IMG/VR virus record: IMGVR_UViG_3300034156_000030
Span: 1-57,263 of that record
Length of the DNA: 57,263 nt
Source of the DNA: a virus
Strand: one strand, 5' to 3'
The translations under genes were made by a program, and so were the position numbers. A model generated the notes under the pieces. The model saw nothing but the letters and a program-made list of their open reading frames with translations, had not been told where the DNA came from and did not search any database. How positions within the stretch are numbered: position 1 is the first letter of the stretch; every line of letters begins with the position of its first letter. Positions 29,845 to 37,062 of this stretch are shown piece by piece.

Positions 29845-29999
29845 TTAGCGACAAAAAAAGAATCCGTAATCGCATCGAACGATTTTGCTGCCCAACTAAT
29901 TGTTTGGCTACCTATGACAGTGCCAAGACAGTCCGTATTTGAGTTCTAGTGCTACCTAGTCTTTATTCTATGGACATTTACATTCCATACAACTCTATT
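29845..29999 (-). ncRNA. Long structured leader between promoter box 4 and its gene
   Basis: No ORF of note. Hairpins on the minus strand: CTAG/CTAG, TTGGC/GCCAA with a 13-nt loop, and AATCG-TTCGATG-CGATT, a tRNA T-arm-like hairpin followed after 8 nt by seven T. I could not fold a complete tRNA. Regulatory leader, small RNA or tRNA remnant are possible. Confidence 0.38.
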
Positions 30000-30005
30000 C
30001 TTTTC

Positions 30006-30031
30006 ATTATAGTAAATGTAATTTTCGCGAG
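30006..30031 (-). promoter_or_regulatory. YTCGC-N15-TATAAT promoter box, copy 4
   Basis: Minus strand: CTCGC (30031-30027), 15 nt, TATAAT (30011-30006) then GAAAA. It begins immediately after the terminator of the 30046-30273 gene and drives the leader and gene at 29531-29815. Confidence 0.62.
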
Positions 30032-30033
30032 CC

Positions 30034-30054
30034 AAAGAAAGAGACTTATGTCTC
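30034..30054 (-). terminator. Terminator of the 30046-30273 gene
   Basis: GAGAC-ATAA-GTCTC then TTTCTTT on the minus strand; the TAA stop codon is in the loop. Two bases separate it from promoter box 4. Confidence 0.62.
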
Positions 30055-30273
30055 ATTTTCTTTTGATTCTAATTTCTTTTTTAATACTTCATTTTCTTTT
30101 GATGTTTTTATTAATTCTTTTTTAAATGCCTCTGCAACGATAGCCCAGGTTACTTCACTTTCTTTAGATTTGTTATTGGTTTTACTTATTATAACACATC
30201 CTATGAAAACTCCAAGTCCTAGACCCACTAATGCAACATTTAAACTTAATTTTGATAATAATTTATCATTCAT
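30046..30273 (-). CDS. Small membrane protein under a private promoter
   Basis: 75 residues, ATG after AGGAGGATATTTT. KLSLNVALVGLGLGVFIGCV is the membrane segment; then a charged coiled helix (EAFKKELIKTSKENEVLKKK) likely cytoplasmic. Own promoter box (30304-30329, leader about 24 nt) and own terminator. Function unknown. Confidence 0.75.
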   Translation of the reverse strand: MNDKLLSKLSLNVALVGLGLGVFIGCVIISKTNNKSKESEVTWAIVAEAFKKELIKTSKENEVLKKKLESKENET

Positions 30274-30303
30274 AAAATATCCTCCTAAAATTTATTTATC
30301 TTC

Positions 30304-30329
30304 ATTATAAGCTAAGTTTTTTGTGCGAA
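30304..30329 (-). promoter_or_regulatory. YTCGC-N15-TATAAT promoter box, copy 5
   Basis: Minus strand: TTCGC (30329-30325), 15 nt, TATAAT (30309-30304) then GAAGA. The TTCGC merges with the U-run of the terminator of the preceding gene (TTCTTTCGC). Confidence 0.62.
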
Positions 30330-30330
30330 A

Positions 30331-30347
30331 GAAGAAGCCTAAGCTTC
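30331..30347 (-). terminator. Terminator of the 30339-30512 gene
   Basis: GAAGC-TTAG-GCTTC followed by TTCTTTC on the minus strand; TAG stop in the loop. The same hairpin occurs at 31127-31140. Confidence 0.6.
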
Positions 30348-30512
30348 CACTACTTTTCTTTTTAATTTTTCCAGTTTCTTTTGTTGAACTTTTTGTTCTG
30401 TTTCTAAGAACTTGTTGTAAGCGTCAATACCATATTTACACGATGTGTTATTATAGCAATATCTGCATTTACTTCCATTAGTTTCTTTAAAACATATATC
30501 ATATTTTTCCAT
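30339..30512 (-). CDS. 57-residue Cys-rich protein
   Basis: ATG after AGGAGGAATTTTAT. C7, C16, C19 and C25 (CFKETNGSKCRYCYNNTSC) form a possible zinc site; the rest is a basic coiled helix (FLETEQKVQQKKLEKLKRK). Own promoter box with a leader of about 19 nt. A small nucleic-acid- or protein-binding factor is plausible; function unknown. Confidence 0.68.
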   Translation of the reverse strand: MEKYDICFKETNGSKCRYCYNNTSCKYGIDAYNKFLETEQKVQQKKLEKLKRKVVEA

Positions 30513-30537
30513 ATAAAATTCCTCCTAAATTTATTTC

Positions 30538-30563
30538 ATTATAATATATGTTTTATATGCGAA
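30538..30563 (-). promoter_or_regulatory. YTCGC-N15-TATAAT promoter box, copy 6
   Basis: Minus strand: TTCGC (30563-30559), 15 nt, TATAAT (30543-30538) then GAAAT. It lies 74 nt downstream of the duplicated 111-bp element, copy 2. Confidence 0.6.
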
Positions 30564-30636
30564 ATACATCAAATTAAGCCCTAAAAGACCCCTATTTTGA
30601 CCTAAAATAGACCAAATCAACGCTAAGGCCAATAGG

Positions 30637-30747
30637 AGCCATTTTAAGCGTTTTTACCCTTTACAGGTCATATTATATTACCTACTGATCAAAAGTGTCT
30701 TAGAATCAATCCTATGAGGTCGTTTTTTCTAAAAGTGCGAAAAAAAT
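30637..30747 (-). repeat. 111-bp duplicated intergenic element, copy 2
   Basis: Three mismatches relative to 27218-27328, two of them adjacent inside a CCT(NNN)AGG loop. Contains the AAGACA-18 nt-TATAAT arrangement and is followed by the CTATTTT/AAAATAG hairpin. No ORF. Confidence 0.75.
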
Positions 30748-30760
30748 AAGATAAATAGAG

Positions 30761-30790
30761 AAAAAAGGAAAAGCGTGTTATTACACACGC
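30761..30790 (-). terminator. Terminator of the 30781-31065 gene
   Basis: GCGTGT-AATA-ACACGC-type stem (GCGTGT/ACACGC) then TTTTCCTTTTTT on the minus strand; the TAA stop codon is in the loop. Confidence 0.68.
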
Positions 30791-31065
30791 AATTTAAGTA
30801 ACGTACTCATAGCCTTAGTAGTGATTATATCTATTTGCTCATGTTTCAGTATTAAAACTGTCTGAACTATTGTTCCAACTATTAACATCACTGTATTAAG
30901 ATCTATACTTTTATCTTTCTGATAGCTATTCGCTTTCATTAGTATATCCAAATTTTGTGACATATTGTTGTATTCAACAGAATCAGGTTTTACCTCACTC
31001 ATGCTAGCTATTAAATTGCTAATTACTTTGTCTATTTTATTGTCTTTCTTAAATGGGTTTTTCAT
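30781..31065 (-). CDS. Small membrane protein under a private promoter
   Basis: 94 residues, ATG after AAAGGATGAGCGAAT. Polar first half, then NTVMLIVGTIVQTVLIL as a membrane or buried helix, C-terminus KAMSTLLKLRV. The TAA stop lies in the loop of its terminator; own promoter box at 31097-31122. Function unknown. Confidence 0.73.
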   Translation of the reverse strand: MKNPFKKDNKIDKVISNLIASMSEVKPDSVEYNNMSQNLDILMKANSYQKDKSIDLNTVMLIVGTIVQTVLILKHEQIDIITTKAMSTLLKLRV

Positions 31066-31096
31066 ATTCGCTCATCCTTTCTATTTTTTATTCTTC

Positions 31097-31122
31097 ATTA
31101 AAGGATAAGTTTCTGACGCGAA
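31097..31122 (-). promoter_or_regulatory. YTCGC-N15-TTTAAT promoter box, copy 7
   Basis: Minus strand: TTCGC (31122-31118), 15 nt, TTTAAT (31102-31097) then GAAGA. Directly continues the U-run of the preceding terminator (CTTTTTTCGCG). Confidence 0.6.
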
Positions 31123-31140
31123 AAAAGAAGCCTAAGCTTC
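31121..31140 (-). terminator. Terminator of the 31132-31311 gene
   Basis: GAAGC-TTAG-GCTTC followed by six T, stop codon TAG in the loop. Identical stem and loop to 30334-30347. Confidence 0.66.
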
Positions 31141-31311
31141 CTTGTGATTGAGTTTCTTTAAATTATCGTTCTCGATAAATACTTCATTTTCAAATTGTGC
31201 AATGTAGTACTGGTCAATTTCTTGAATTGTACGTATAGCCGCATTTAAAGATGCTACCGTATCATTTTTATTATTGGTCATTACTGCAACTACAGTTCTT
31301 TTTGTTTTCAT
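31132..31311 (-). CDS. 59-residue phage protein under a private promoter
   Basis: Starts at the ATG nine to twelve nt after AAAGGAG. KTKRTVVAVMTNNKNDTVA, SLNAAIRTIQEIDQYYIAQF; small alpha/beta, no membrane segment. First gene read after the late operon ends; box 31343-31368 gives a leader of about 25 nt. Function unknown. Confidence 0.7.
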   Translation of the reverse strand: MKTKRTVVAVMTNNKNDTVASLNAAIRTIQEIDQYYIAQFENEVFIENDNLKKLNHKEA

Positions 31312-31342
31312 ATAAATCGTCTCCTTTAATTTAATGTATCTC

Positions 31343-31368
31343 ACTAAAGGGCAAGTTTATTACGCGAA
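31343..31368 (-). promoter_or_regulatory. YTCGC-N15-TTTAGT promoter box, copy 8
   Basis: Minus strand: TTCGC (31368-31364), 15 nt, TTTAGT (31348-31343) then GAGAT. Weakest -10 of the ten. It marks the switch from the late structural operon to the small-gene region. Confidence 0.52.
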
Positions 31369-31382
31369 CAGAAATCTCAATT

Positions 31383-31396
31383 TTCCCACCCGGGAA
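31383..31396 (-). terminator. Short hairpin after the holin gene
   Basis: TTCCC-GGGT-GGGAA on the minus strand just past the holin stop, followed by AATTGAGATTT. Only 5 bp with a weak T-run; it may terminate the late operon partly. Confidence 0.35.
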
Positions 31397-31399
31397 TTT

Positions 31400-31747
31400 T
31401 TAAGAAAGCTTTGCGTCCTTATCAACTGCAAATACTACTCTATTTTTATCAGCCAAAGTACTCACATCATCTTTTACTTGTAATCTATAAATATCTTTAT
31501 TTGGGTCACTTGTATCTATTTGTAATGTGCCATGAGTGTCTGCCCCACTACTCTTATATGCAGACGAGCTTATTGCTAAGATTACATTTAAGAATATTGT
31601 CAATGCAGATATAGTACCTAATGTTTCCTGTCCATATGGTAGTCCCCAAATAGATGTCAATGTAAAATAAAAAGTGCCTGATGCTGGTAAAATATAAGCT
31701 ACAAACAATTTTAGAAAACTATAAACTTTATCATTAAATATCATCAT
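31400..31747 (-). CDS. Holin, r1t-like
   Basis: 115 residues. FNDKVYSFLKLFVAYILPAS, FYFTLTSIWGLPYGQETLGT and SALTIFLNVILAISSSAYK give the two hydrophobic helices and the IWGLPY loop of r1t-type phage holins. The C-terminal part (GTLQIDTSDPNKDIYRLQVK) is a common soluble extension. Holins form membrane lesions that release endolysin and time lysis. The start overlaps the preceding gene by 14 nt. Confidence 0.82.
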   Translation of the reverse strand: MMIFNDKVYSFLKLFVAYILPASGTFYFTLTSIWGLPYGQETLGTISALTIFLNVILAISSSAYKSSGADTHGTLQIDTSDPNKDIYRLQVKDDVSTLADKNRVVFAVDKDAKLS

Positions 31748-32048
31748 GACTACCCCTTATCGGTAATTTATTTACTTCGCGCATTATTCTATCTGCAGAA
31801 CCGTTACCACCCATTTGTTTATATGGTTTAAATAGATAATGATTTAAATTTTCGTATTCGTCTTCAGTAACCCAACCTTTTTCTATAAATTTTAATCCAA
31901 GTCGTATTATTCTATCATGACCTAAACCTATTAACATTAGTGTTTTAGCATCTTTATTTTGCATACGTTTTTGTAGGAATATCCAGAAACCAGAAGAGGC
32001 CATCGCTGATAACAATCCCGTAATAATAAGTTTAACAATATCATCCAT
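31734..32048 (-). CDS. Second holin-like membrane protein
   Basis: 104 residues, ATG after TGGAGGTAGATCCT. One transmembrane helix (VKLIITGLLSAMASSGFWIF), then a soluble helical domain (LGHDRIIRLGLKFIEKGWVT, NHYLFKPYKQMGGNGSADRI). The pattern is frequent next to phage holins, where it is called holin or lysis protein. It may be an antiholin or pinholin; not decided. Confidence 0.68.
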   Translation of the reverse strand: MDDIVKLIITGLLSAMASSGFWIFLQKRMQNKDAKTLMLIGLGHDRIIRLGLKFIEKGWVTEDEYENLNHYLFKPYKQMGGNGSADRIMREVNKLPIRGSHDDI

Positions 32049-32070
32049 AGGATCTACCTCCAGAATAACT

Positions 32071-33315
32071 TTACGTTAAGTGATATTCTAGTTCATAACT
32101 AACACTCATACCATATCCAGCTGGTCTTACAGGTGCATCGCCTGGTAGATGATACATACAGAATATTCCTGGAATCATAATATTAGCAGTGGCTGTATCT
32201 GTTTGAGCAAAGGCTAAAAAGAATGTGTCATAGGCATATCTTGATATTTGTAAATTAGAAGTAGATGAACCAGTCCCTAAATAACCAACTACTGTTTCCG
32301 TTAGCAAATCAAATATGTAACCAACACTATTCATACCAAATGCTAAAATGAAGTTGTCGTAGTTGATACATTTAACATTACTTGGATTTATGGCTCCTTT
32401 ATCATATCCAGTTGCAGGTGCCATCGTCATATCTACTCCAGCAATATTATTTACAAAATCGTATCTTGTCATTGTGGTAAATATTCTATATGCTTTCCCT
32501 CCATGAACATAGAAAGGACTTTGAAAGTTAACAAGATTTGAAGGGGACCATGTATTTACTACAGTAGTAAATGTAGCATCAGAGAATTCTCTCATACGTC
32601 TATTACCAGCTGTACCATGATATGTCCATACAAAGAAATGACCTGTATCTGGCTCAAATCCCAAATATGTAGAATATCCACCACCCGGATAAGTTATAGC
32701 TGCTGTATTTATAGTAATATCTGAACCACTATATAAGTCACATATTCTAACTATACCAAGAGTATCTATGTTATATATTTTAGTACCAACGGCTATACAT
32801 TGAGTTGATGGATTTGATGCGAAAGGTCCATAATTAGGTATCATACCCATGGGGAACAAATTTACTTCTGGTGATGAACCGAATTGATGACCCATAGCAA
32901 CTTTTTTAACCACACCCAATGCTTGATATGGGAAAAAATCATACACATGTTTTGAGTAATATCCGTACGTAGTTCTTAGAAAACGTGTACTTAATCCCGC
33001 ATTCCAACCACCCTTATAATTACCACTTGCTGTTGCTAGAGGCATACCATATCCTATTGGTGTACCAGTAATATAAGGAAAGCTATTATCTAATGTATCT
33101 TTACCACCTGCGCCAGCCAAATATAAAGTGGCTGCAGCATTATAACTTGTGTCGTAAAAATATCTGTTAAATAACATCTTCTCATATATATGATTATTAC
33201 CTTTTACTTGTTCTTTTATTTTACCAGTAATAGGATCTGTATAATCAATACAAACTCGACCTATTCCAGTATTAGTTAATATTTTGTCTTTTGGTAGTAT
33301 CGCAATCTCTTTCAT
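32071..33315 (-). CDS. Tail-tip or receptor-binding protein candidate
   Basis: 414 residues, ATG after AACCTCC-complement GGAGGTTAATAT. Glycine/tyrosine-rich, with repeated short strands that look like beta-propeller blades (VGTKIYNIDTLGIVRICDLY, GGKAYRIFTTMTRYDFVNN, NYDNFILAFGMNSVGYIFDL). Last structural gene before the holins, the usual place for receptor-binding proteins in siphoviruses of Gram-positive hosts. No enzyme motif seen. Confidence 0.62.
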   Translation of the reverse strand: MKEIAILPKDKILTNTGIGRVCIDYTDPITGKIKEQVKGNNHIYEKMLFNRYFYDTSYNAAATLYLAGAGGKDTLDNSFPYITGTPIGYGMPLATASGNYKGGWNAGLSTRFLRTTYGYYSKHVYDFFPYQALGVVKKVAMGHQFGSSPEVNLFPMGMIPNYGPFASNPSTQCIAVGTKIYNIDTLGIVRICDLYSGSDITINTAAITYPGGGYSTYLGFEPDTGHFFVWTYHGTAGNRRMREFSDATFTTVVNTWSPSNLVNFQSPFYVHGGKAYRIFTTMTRYDFVNNIAGVDMTMAPATGYDKGAINPSNVKCINYDNFILAFGMNSVGYIFDLLTETVVGYLGTGSSTSNLQISRYAYDTFFLAFAQTDTATANIMIPGIFCMYHLPGDAPVRPAGYGMSVSYELEYHLT

Positions 33316-33327
33316 ATATTAACCTCC

Positions 33328-33939
33328 TTATGGATTATAAGTTACAGTAACATTCTCAATACCACTCAGATGAGTAAATACATCATTAACTATTGATGCA
33401 CCACCATAAGCTAATTCAGAGATTACAATAGATGTATCAAATTGTGTGTATGATAATGACACACTATAAGCATTACCTGTAAATGATGGTATAATGCCCA
33501 TATTAAATGTTGTGGATTCAAATATATATGCTTGTTTGATGTAGGAACTCAATCCAGCAACAAAGAAAGATACTGAGAATACTGGTAATTTAGCACCAGA
33601 TGCCAACTTAAGTAATGTTTCTGATTTATTGATGACTGTTATTCCAAATACCTGAGTTGAAATATCGACATATATCTTGTATGTGATACCATCTACAGAC
33701 TCTACTGCAGTTGGGGTTAAATAGGCATTATTACTGGTTATAATTATGCTTTCTCTAAACATCCCAAGACTAAACGATTGTACTGCTTGTTGGAAGTTGA
33801 TATAGAAGAAAGAATATACCCCAGAGTCATTATAAACTGTGGGAGTATAAACTATCACGTTTGTTTTGGCATTGATTAATCCTTTAGTTGCCATACCACA
33901 TAAGAAACCATTTTGAAATTCAATTTCTGCTGCACTCAT
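33328..33939 (-). CDS. Tail protein, probable baseplate component
   Basis: 203 residues from the ATG at 33939 (GAGGAGGTTATGCC); overlaps the Tal-like gene by 4 nt. AEIEFQNGFLCGMATKGLI is a pattern I know from phage tail modules; the rest is beta-rich (FFYINFQQAVQSFSLGMF, VFSVSFFVAGLSSYI). Position after Tal and before the fibre-like protein supports a baseplate role. Confidence 0.65.
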   Translation of the reverse strand: MSAAEIEFQNGFLCGMATKGLINAKTNVIVYTPTVYNDSGVYSFFYINFQQAVQSFSLGMFRESIIITSNNAYLTPTAVESVDGITYKIYVDISTQVFGITVINKSETLLKLASGAKLPVFSVSFFVAGLSSYIKQAYIFESTTFNMGIIPSFTGNAYSVSLSYTQFDTSIVISELAYGGASIVNDVFTHLSGIENVTVTYNP

Positions 33940-35906
33940 GGCATAACCTCCTCGTGCCAAGTTACTGGAGTAACAACCATATCTTCAGCAACTAATTGAG
34001 TTATTCGTCCGTCGCCATCTTTAGTCCATGTGAACTTTACAATTTCATCACTATAGACTGCCTTGAATCCATTTGTATAGAAGTCTAGACTATCCAACTT
34101 ATATGGATGTAATATTATACCACCATTAGTTAGAGCTATTCTTCTTAATGTACCGTCCGTAGAAGTGTAGTAATCTAAATATAATCCGTCTGTACCTTTA
34201 TAGATGAACGCTTTTCCATTATCACCTACACCAGTTCCAGCACCTAATGTAAGTTTTGGAATATATGCGCCACTCTCATCATGAAAAGATTGTTCCATTT
34301 TGACGGTTTCGTTGTACTTATAAATATAAACAGGGAAGTCAGTAACAGTACTAGACATTACTTCTTTTTTGTCATTCATCCAATAACAAACTTCACCATT
34401 ATGATTTCTGTATGATTCAAAGTTATCAAAATGATTCGTAACATTCATAACAACATATTTAACTTTATAATCTCTCGCACCACCACTCATTTGGTAATAA
34501 GATGTGGAATTAAGTGCTCTATATTGTCGACCAGCTACAAAAGCATCCCAAGCGTTCATCTCGGCGCCATTTGAGAATATAATTTCACCAGTTGTTTGAT
34601 TGATGGATACACTCATATAATATGTATCAGTGAATGGGTCTAATGTCATATCCCATACGCCAGATATACCTTGTATTGCTGCATATAAAATAGCAATATA
34701 TGCTTGTATGAATTGTATTGTCTGACCTACTATTTTGATATAATTAACATCACTTGTATCACTATTAAGATATTTATGTATCTTAACTGATGTATCTAAC
34801 TGAGAAACTGTAAGTTCTGCTATATTACCATTATCAGCATATAGATTTGGTGTGATAAGTACATTTGGATGTAATATACCATCAAATATAAGTGACATTT
34901 CTGAATGTTCAGGGTCATTAACGTCCTCGTATTCAAAGTACATTCTATCTTTCCATACAGTGCCACTACCATCACCTGATTGAAATTTCATCTCATCTGC
35001 CCGAAAATACGACCGGGCTTTTTTGTCAGCTCGAACATTCTCGAAGCCAAATTCCGGACCTATTCGAGTTCCATTATAAAGTTTATCCTTAACAACAGTA
35101 GATGTTTCTATCCTATACAGATGTTCTGCTAAACCATTCACATATTTAGAAAATTGGAAAGTAACATCACTGATATCATAAACATTTCGATTAATGCTGA
35201 CAACTCTCAGACTCTCTCTAATATGTAATTCGTTTTGTATTAGTATTATTTCATCACCTATATTATAAACATCTCCAGGTAAATATATAGGAGTGCAAGT
35301 ATATGTTATGGTTGGATTACCGTCCTTATCACGTTGTCTTTTATTAATTTCTTTAGATATAATCTTGACATTACGATTTTTAATAGCAGGTTTAACTGAA
35401 GTAGAACCTCTATGATGAACTATTGATACTGTAAATTTATCAAATACAATATCACCTGCAAGATAAGCAACAAACTCCATTAAAGTTGCACGTCTACTTT
35501 TAGTTTCTTCAATAGAATAAGCAGTATTATCTTCAAACTCTACTGTACCAACCGTAAAGGGTGTATCTTCAAGAATCTTACCTAGGATATATGTTGGTGT
35601 TCCCAATTCTGCAAAGTATTCTAAGTTGTATAGTTCCTGATTCAAACGATATGATATATGTTCCGATTGTATTACTACGGAAAAGCTACCATCTTCGTTC
35701 GAATTTTTCTTAATATATGCCGTATCAAACCAATCATTATCAACCTCAAATATAGAATCTTCATTTATTAAATCACTTAATTTTTGATCTAATATTGCAT
35801 CAAAATCAAGAGTATTTTCACCGTTTAGCTCTTCAATACGATTAGAAGAAATGGTGCTTTTTATTATACCCAATCTTTCAAAACTAGTATTAAGTATTCT
35901 AATCAT
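33936..35906 (-). CDS. Tail-associated hub protein (Tal-like)
   Basis: 656 residues from the ATG at 35906 (AAGGAGG nine nt upstream). The first 370 residues show the Tal/gp44-like hub pattern: early beta-rich domains, NRIEELNGENTLDFDAILDQ, SEHISYRLNQELYNLEYFAE, NIGDEIILIQNELHIRESLR. The C-terminal part (from about 400) is fibre-like with GAGTGVGDNGKAFIYKGTDG and aromatic repeats. It closes the tail and may carry peptidoglycan-cutting activity, but no catalytic motif is visible. Follows Dit as usual. Confidence 0.8.
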   Translation of the reverse strand: MIRILNTSFERLGIIKSTISSNRIEELNGENTLDFDAILDQKLSDLINEDSIFEVDNDWFDTAYIKKNSNEDGSFSVVIQSEHISYRLNQELYNLEYFAELGTPTYILGKILEDTPFTVGTVEFEDNTAYSIEETKSRRATLMEFVAYLAGDIVFDKFTVSIVHHRGSTSVKPAIKNRNVKIISKEINKRQRDKDGNPTITYTCTPIYLPGDVYNIGDEIILIQNELHIRESLRVVSINRNVYDISDVTFQFSKYVNGLAEHLYRIETSTVVKDKLYNGTRIGPEFGFENVRADKKARSYFRADEMKFQSGDGSGTVWKDRMYFEYEDVNDPEHSEMSLIFDGILHPNVLITPNLYADNGNIAELTVSQLDTSVKIHKYLNSDTSDVNYIKIVGQTIQFIQAYIAILYAAIQGISGVWDMTLDPFTDTYYMSVSINQTTGEIIFSNGAEMNAWDAFVAGRQYRALNSTSYYQMSGGARDYKVKYVVMNVTNHFDNFESYRNHNGEVCYWMNDKKEVMSSTVTDFPVYIYKYNETVKMEQSFHDESGAYIPKLTLGAGTGVGDNGKAFIYKGTDGLYLDYYTSTDGTLRRIALTNGGIILHPYKLDSLDFYTNGFKAVYSDEIVKFTWTKDGDGRITQLVAEDMVVTPVTWHEEVMP

Positions 35907-35950
35907 AACACCATTCCTCCTTATCATCCTTTAATATTTGTTTTGGGTAA

Positions 35951-36283
35951 TTACTCCACCGGGATTTTTTCAGAATCGTCTTTCATGAATTTACGTATTT
36001 CCTCGATATCGCAATTTTCATTAAAGCTACAGAAATTATTTTGGTCACCCATATTTGATAGAAGTTTTTTCTCGTCATCATTCAAGAAAAGTTTCACTGG
36101 TATTTCCGCTGAACTATTGTATGTTTTGTCCCCTATTTTGACCTTTATAGAGATGTCCTTATGATTGAACGTTAATGTCTTGTGTGATGTATTCTCTATA
36201 AATGTCTTAGCACTTGAATTCAAAACAAGTGCTATGGGCGTTTTTACACTGTTAAATTCGTCTGTACCTATTTTTACCTTCAT
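35951..36283 (-). CDS. Small protein between Dit and Tal
   Basis: 110 residues from the ATG at 36283 (GGAGGTAGTATT). Two similar beta blocks (KVKIGTDEFNSVKTPIALVL and KVKIGDKTYNSSAEIPVKLF) indicate an internal duplication; the C-terminus has CSFNENCDIEEIRKFMKDDS. Position suggests a baseplate accessory. Function unknown. Confidence 0.7.
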   Translation of the reverse strand: MKVKIGTDEFNSVKTPIALVLNSSAKTFIENTSHKTLTFNHKDISIKVKIGDKTYNSSAEIPVKLFLNDDEKKLLSNMGDQNNFCSFNENCDIEEIRKFMKDDSEKIPVE

Positions 36284-36297
36284 AATACTACCTCCTA

Positions 36298-37062
36298 TCA
36301 CATCCATAATGGAATATATTCAATTGATATTTCTACAAGGATACTGTCTCCTGATATTAATACTGTGTTTTCTCCAGGAACAATGGGTAAGAATGTATCT
36401 ATATCACCAGTAATAACAGAGAATTTGTTTTCATCATTCAAGATGACTTCCATCTCTATATTATCAATAATAAGTAAACCAGAACCTGATTCACCATAAT
36501 ATAAACTCTTACCATTCATACCTATACCAATGTTTTGCCAACTACCTAATATCTTGATAATAGATTTACTACCTTGAGGACTCTTAAAATTAATTCTACG
36601 AGTTCCAAGGTTAGTAAATGTATCATCAACTCCAGTAACACTAATCCATTGAGGTCGTCTTTCGTTGGAATAAGCAAAAGGTTGACAATCGAATTCAATA
36701 TCAGCAGAACCTGATTCCCACAAATTCTCCAAATCAATTGCGCTTGTAACCTTTGCTAGATAGTATTTATCCTCCTCATCATGCATTTTTAGTTGTGCCC
36801 AACTTTGAGTAGATAACCACGCGGCTATTTGACGAGCTCTCGTACGTAGTTCTTCATAAGATGTGCCAATATACTGTATCTTCATAGTAATCGTACGTAA
36901 TGAATACTCTTGACCGTCATCATCAAAATCATAGGATCCAGAGATGCCAGGCGGATCTATTCTACGTAACTTTGCTGCTGGTAGTAATGGACGTTTAACT
37001 GATTTACAAACCAATTTAAATGTACTACTTTCAACATTATTAAATATGAATGAACCTATCAT
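36298..37062 (-). CDS. Distal tail protein (Dit-like)
   Basis: 254 residues. N-terminal SFIFNNVESSTFKLVCKSVK and RRIDPPGISGSYDFDDDGQE, TMKIQYIGTSYEELRTRARQ, then FDCQPFAYS and a beta-rich C-terminus (galectin-like in the family) fit siphovirus Dit. Dit forms the hexameric ring between tube and hub. It overlaps the tape measure gene by 4 nt and precedes the Tal-like gene. Confidence 0.84.
   Translation of the reverse strand: MIGSFIFNNVESSTFKLVCKSVKRPLLPAAKLRRIDPPGISGSYDFDDDGQEYSLRTITMKIQYIGTSYEELRTRARQIAAWLSTQSWAQLKMHDEEDKYYLAKVTSAIDLENLWESGSADIEFDCQPFAYSNERRPQWISVTGVDDTFTNLGTRRINFKSPQGSKSIIKILGSWQNIGIGMNGKSLYYGESGSGLLIIDNIEMEVILNDENKFSVITGDIDTFLPIVPGENTVLISGDSILVEISIEYIPLWM

Noticed and set aside
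29845-29999. A complete second tRNA near the T-arm-like hairpin
   Set aside because: No acceptor 5' strand complementary to ACGGATTC and no 7-nt anticodon loop could be found.
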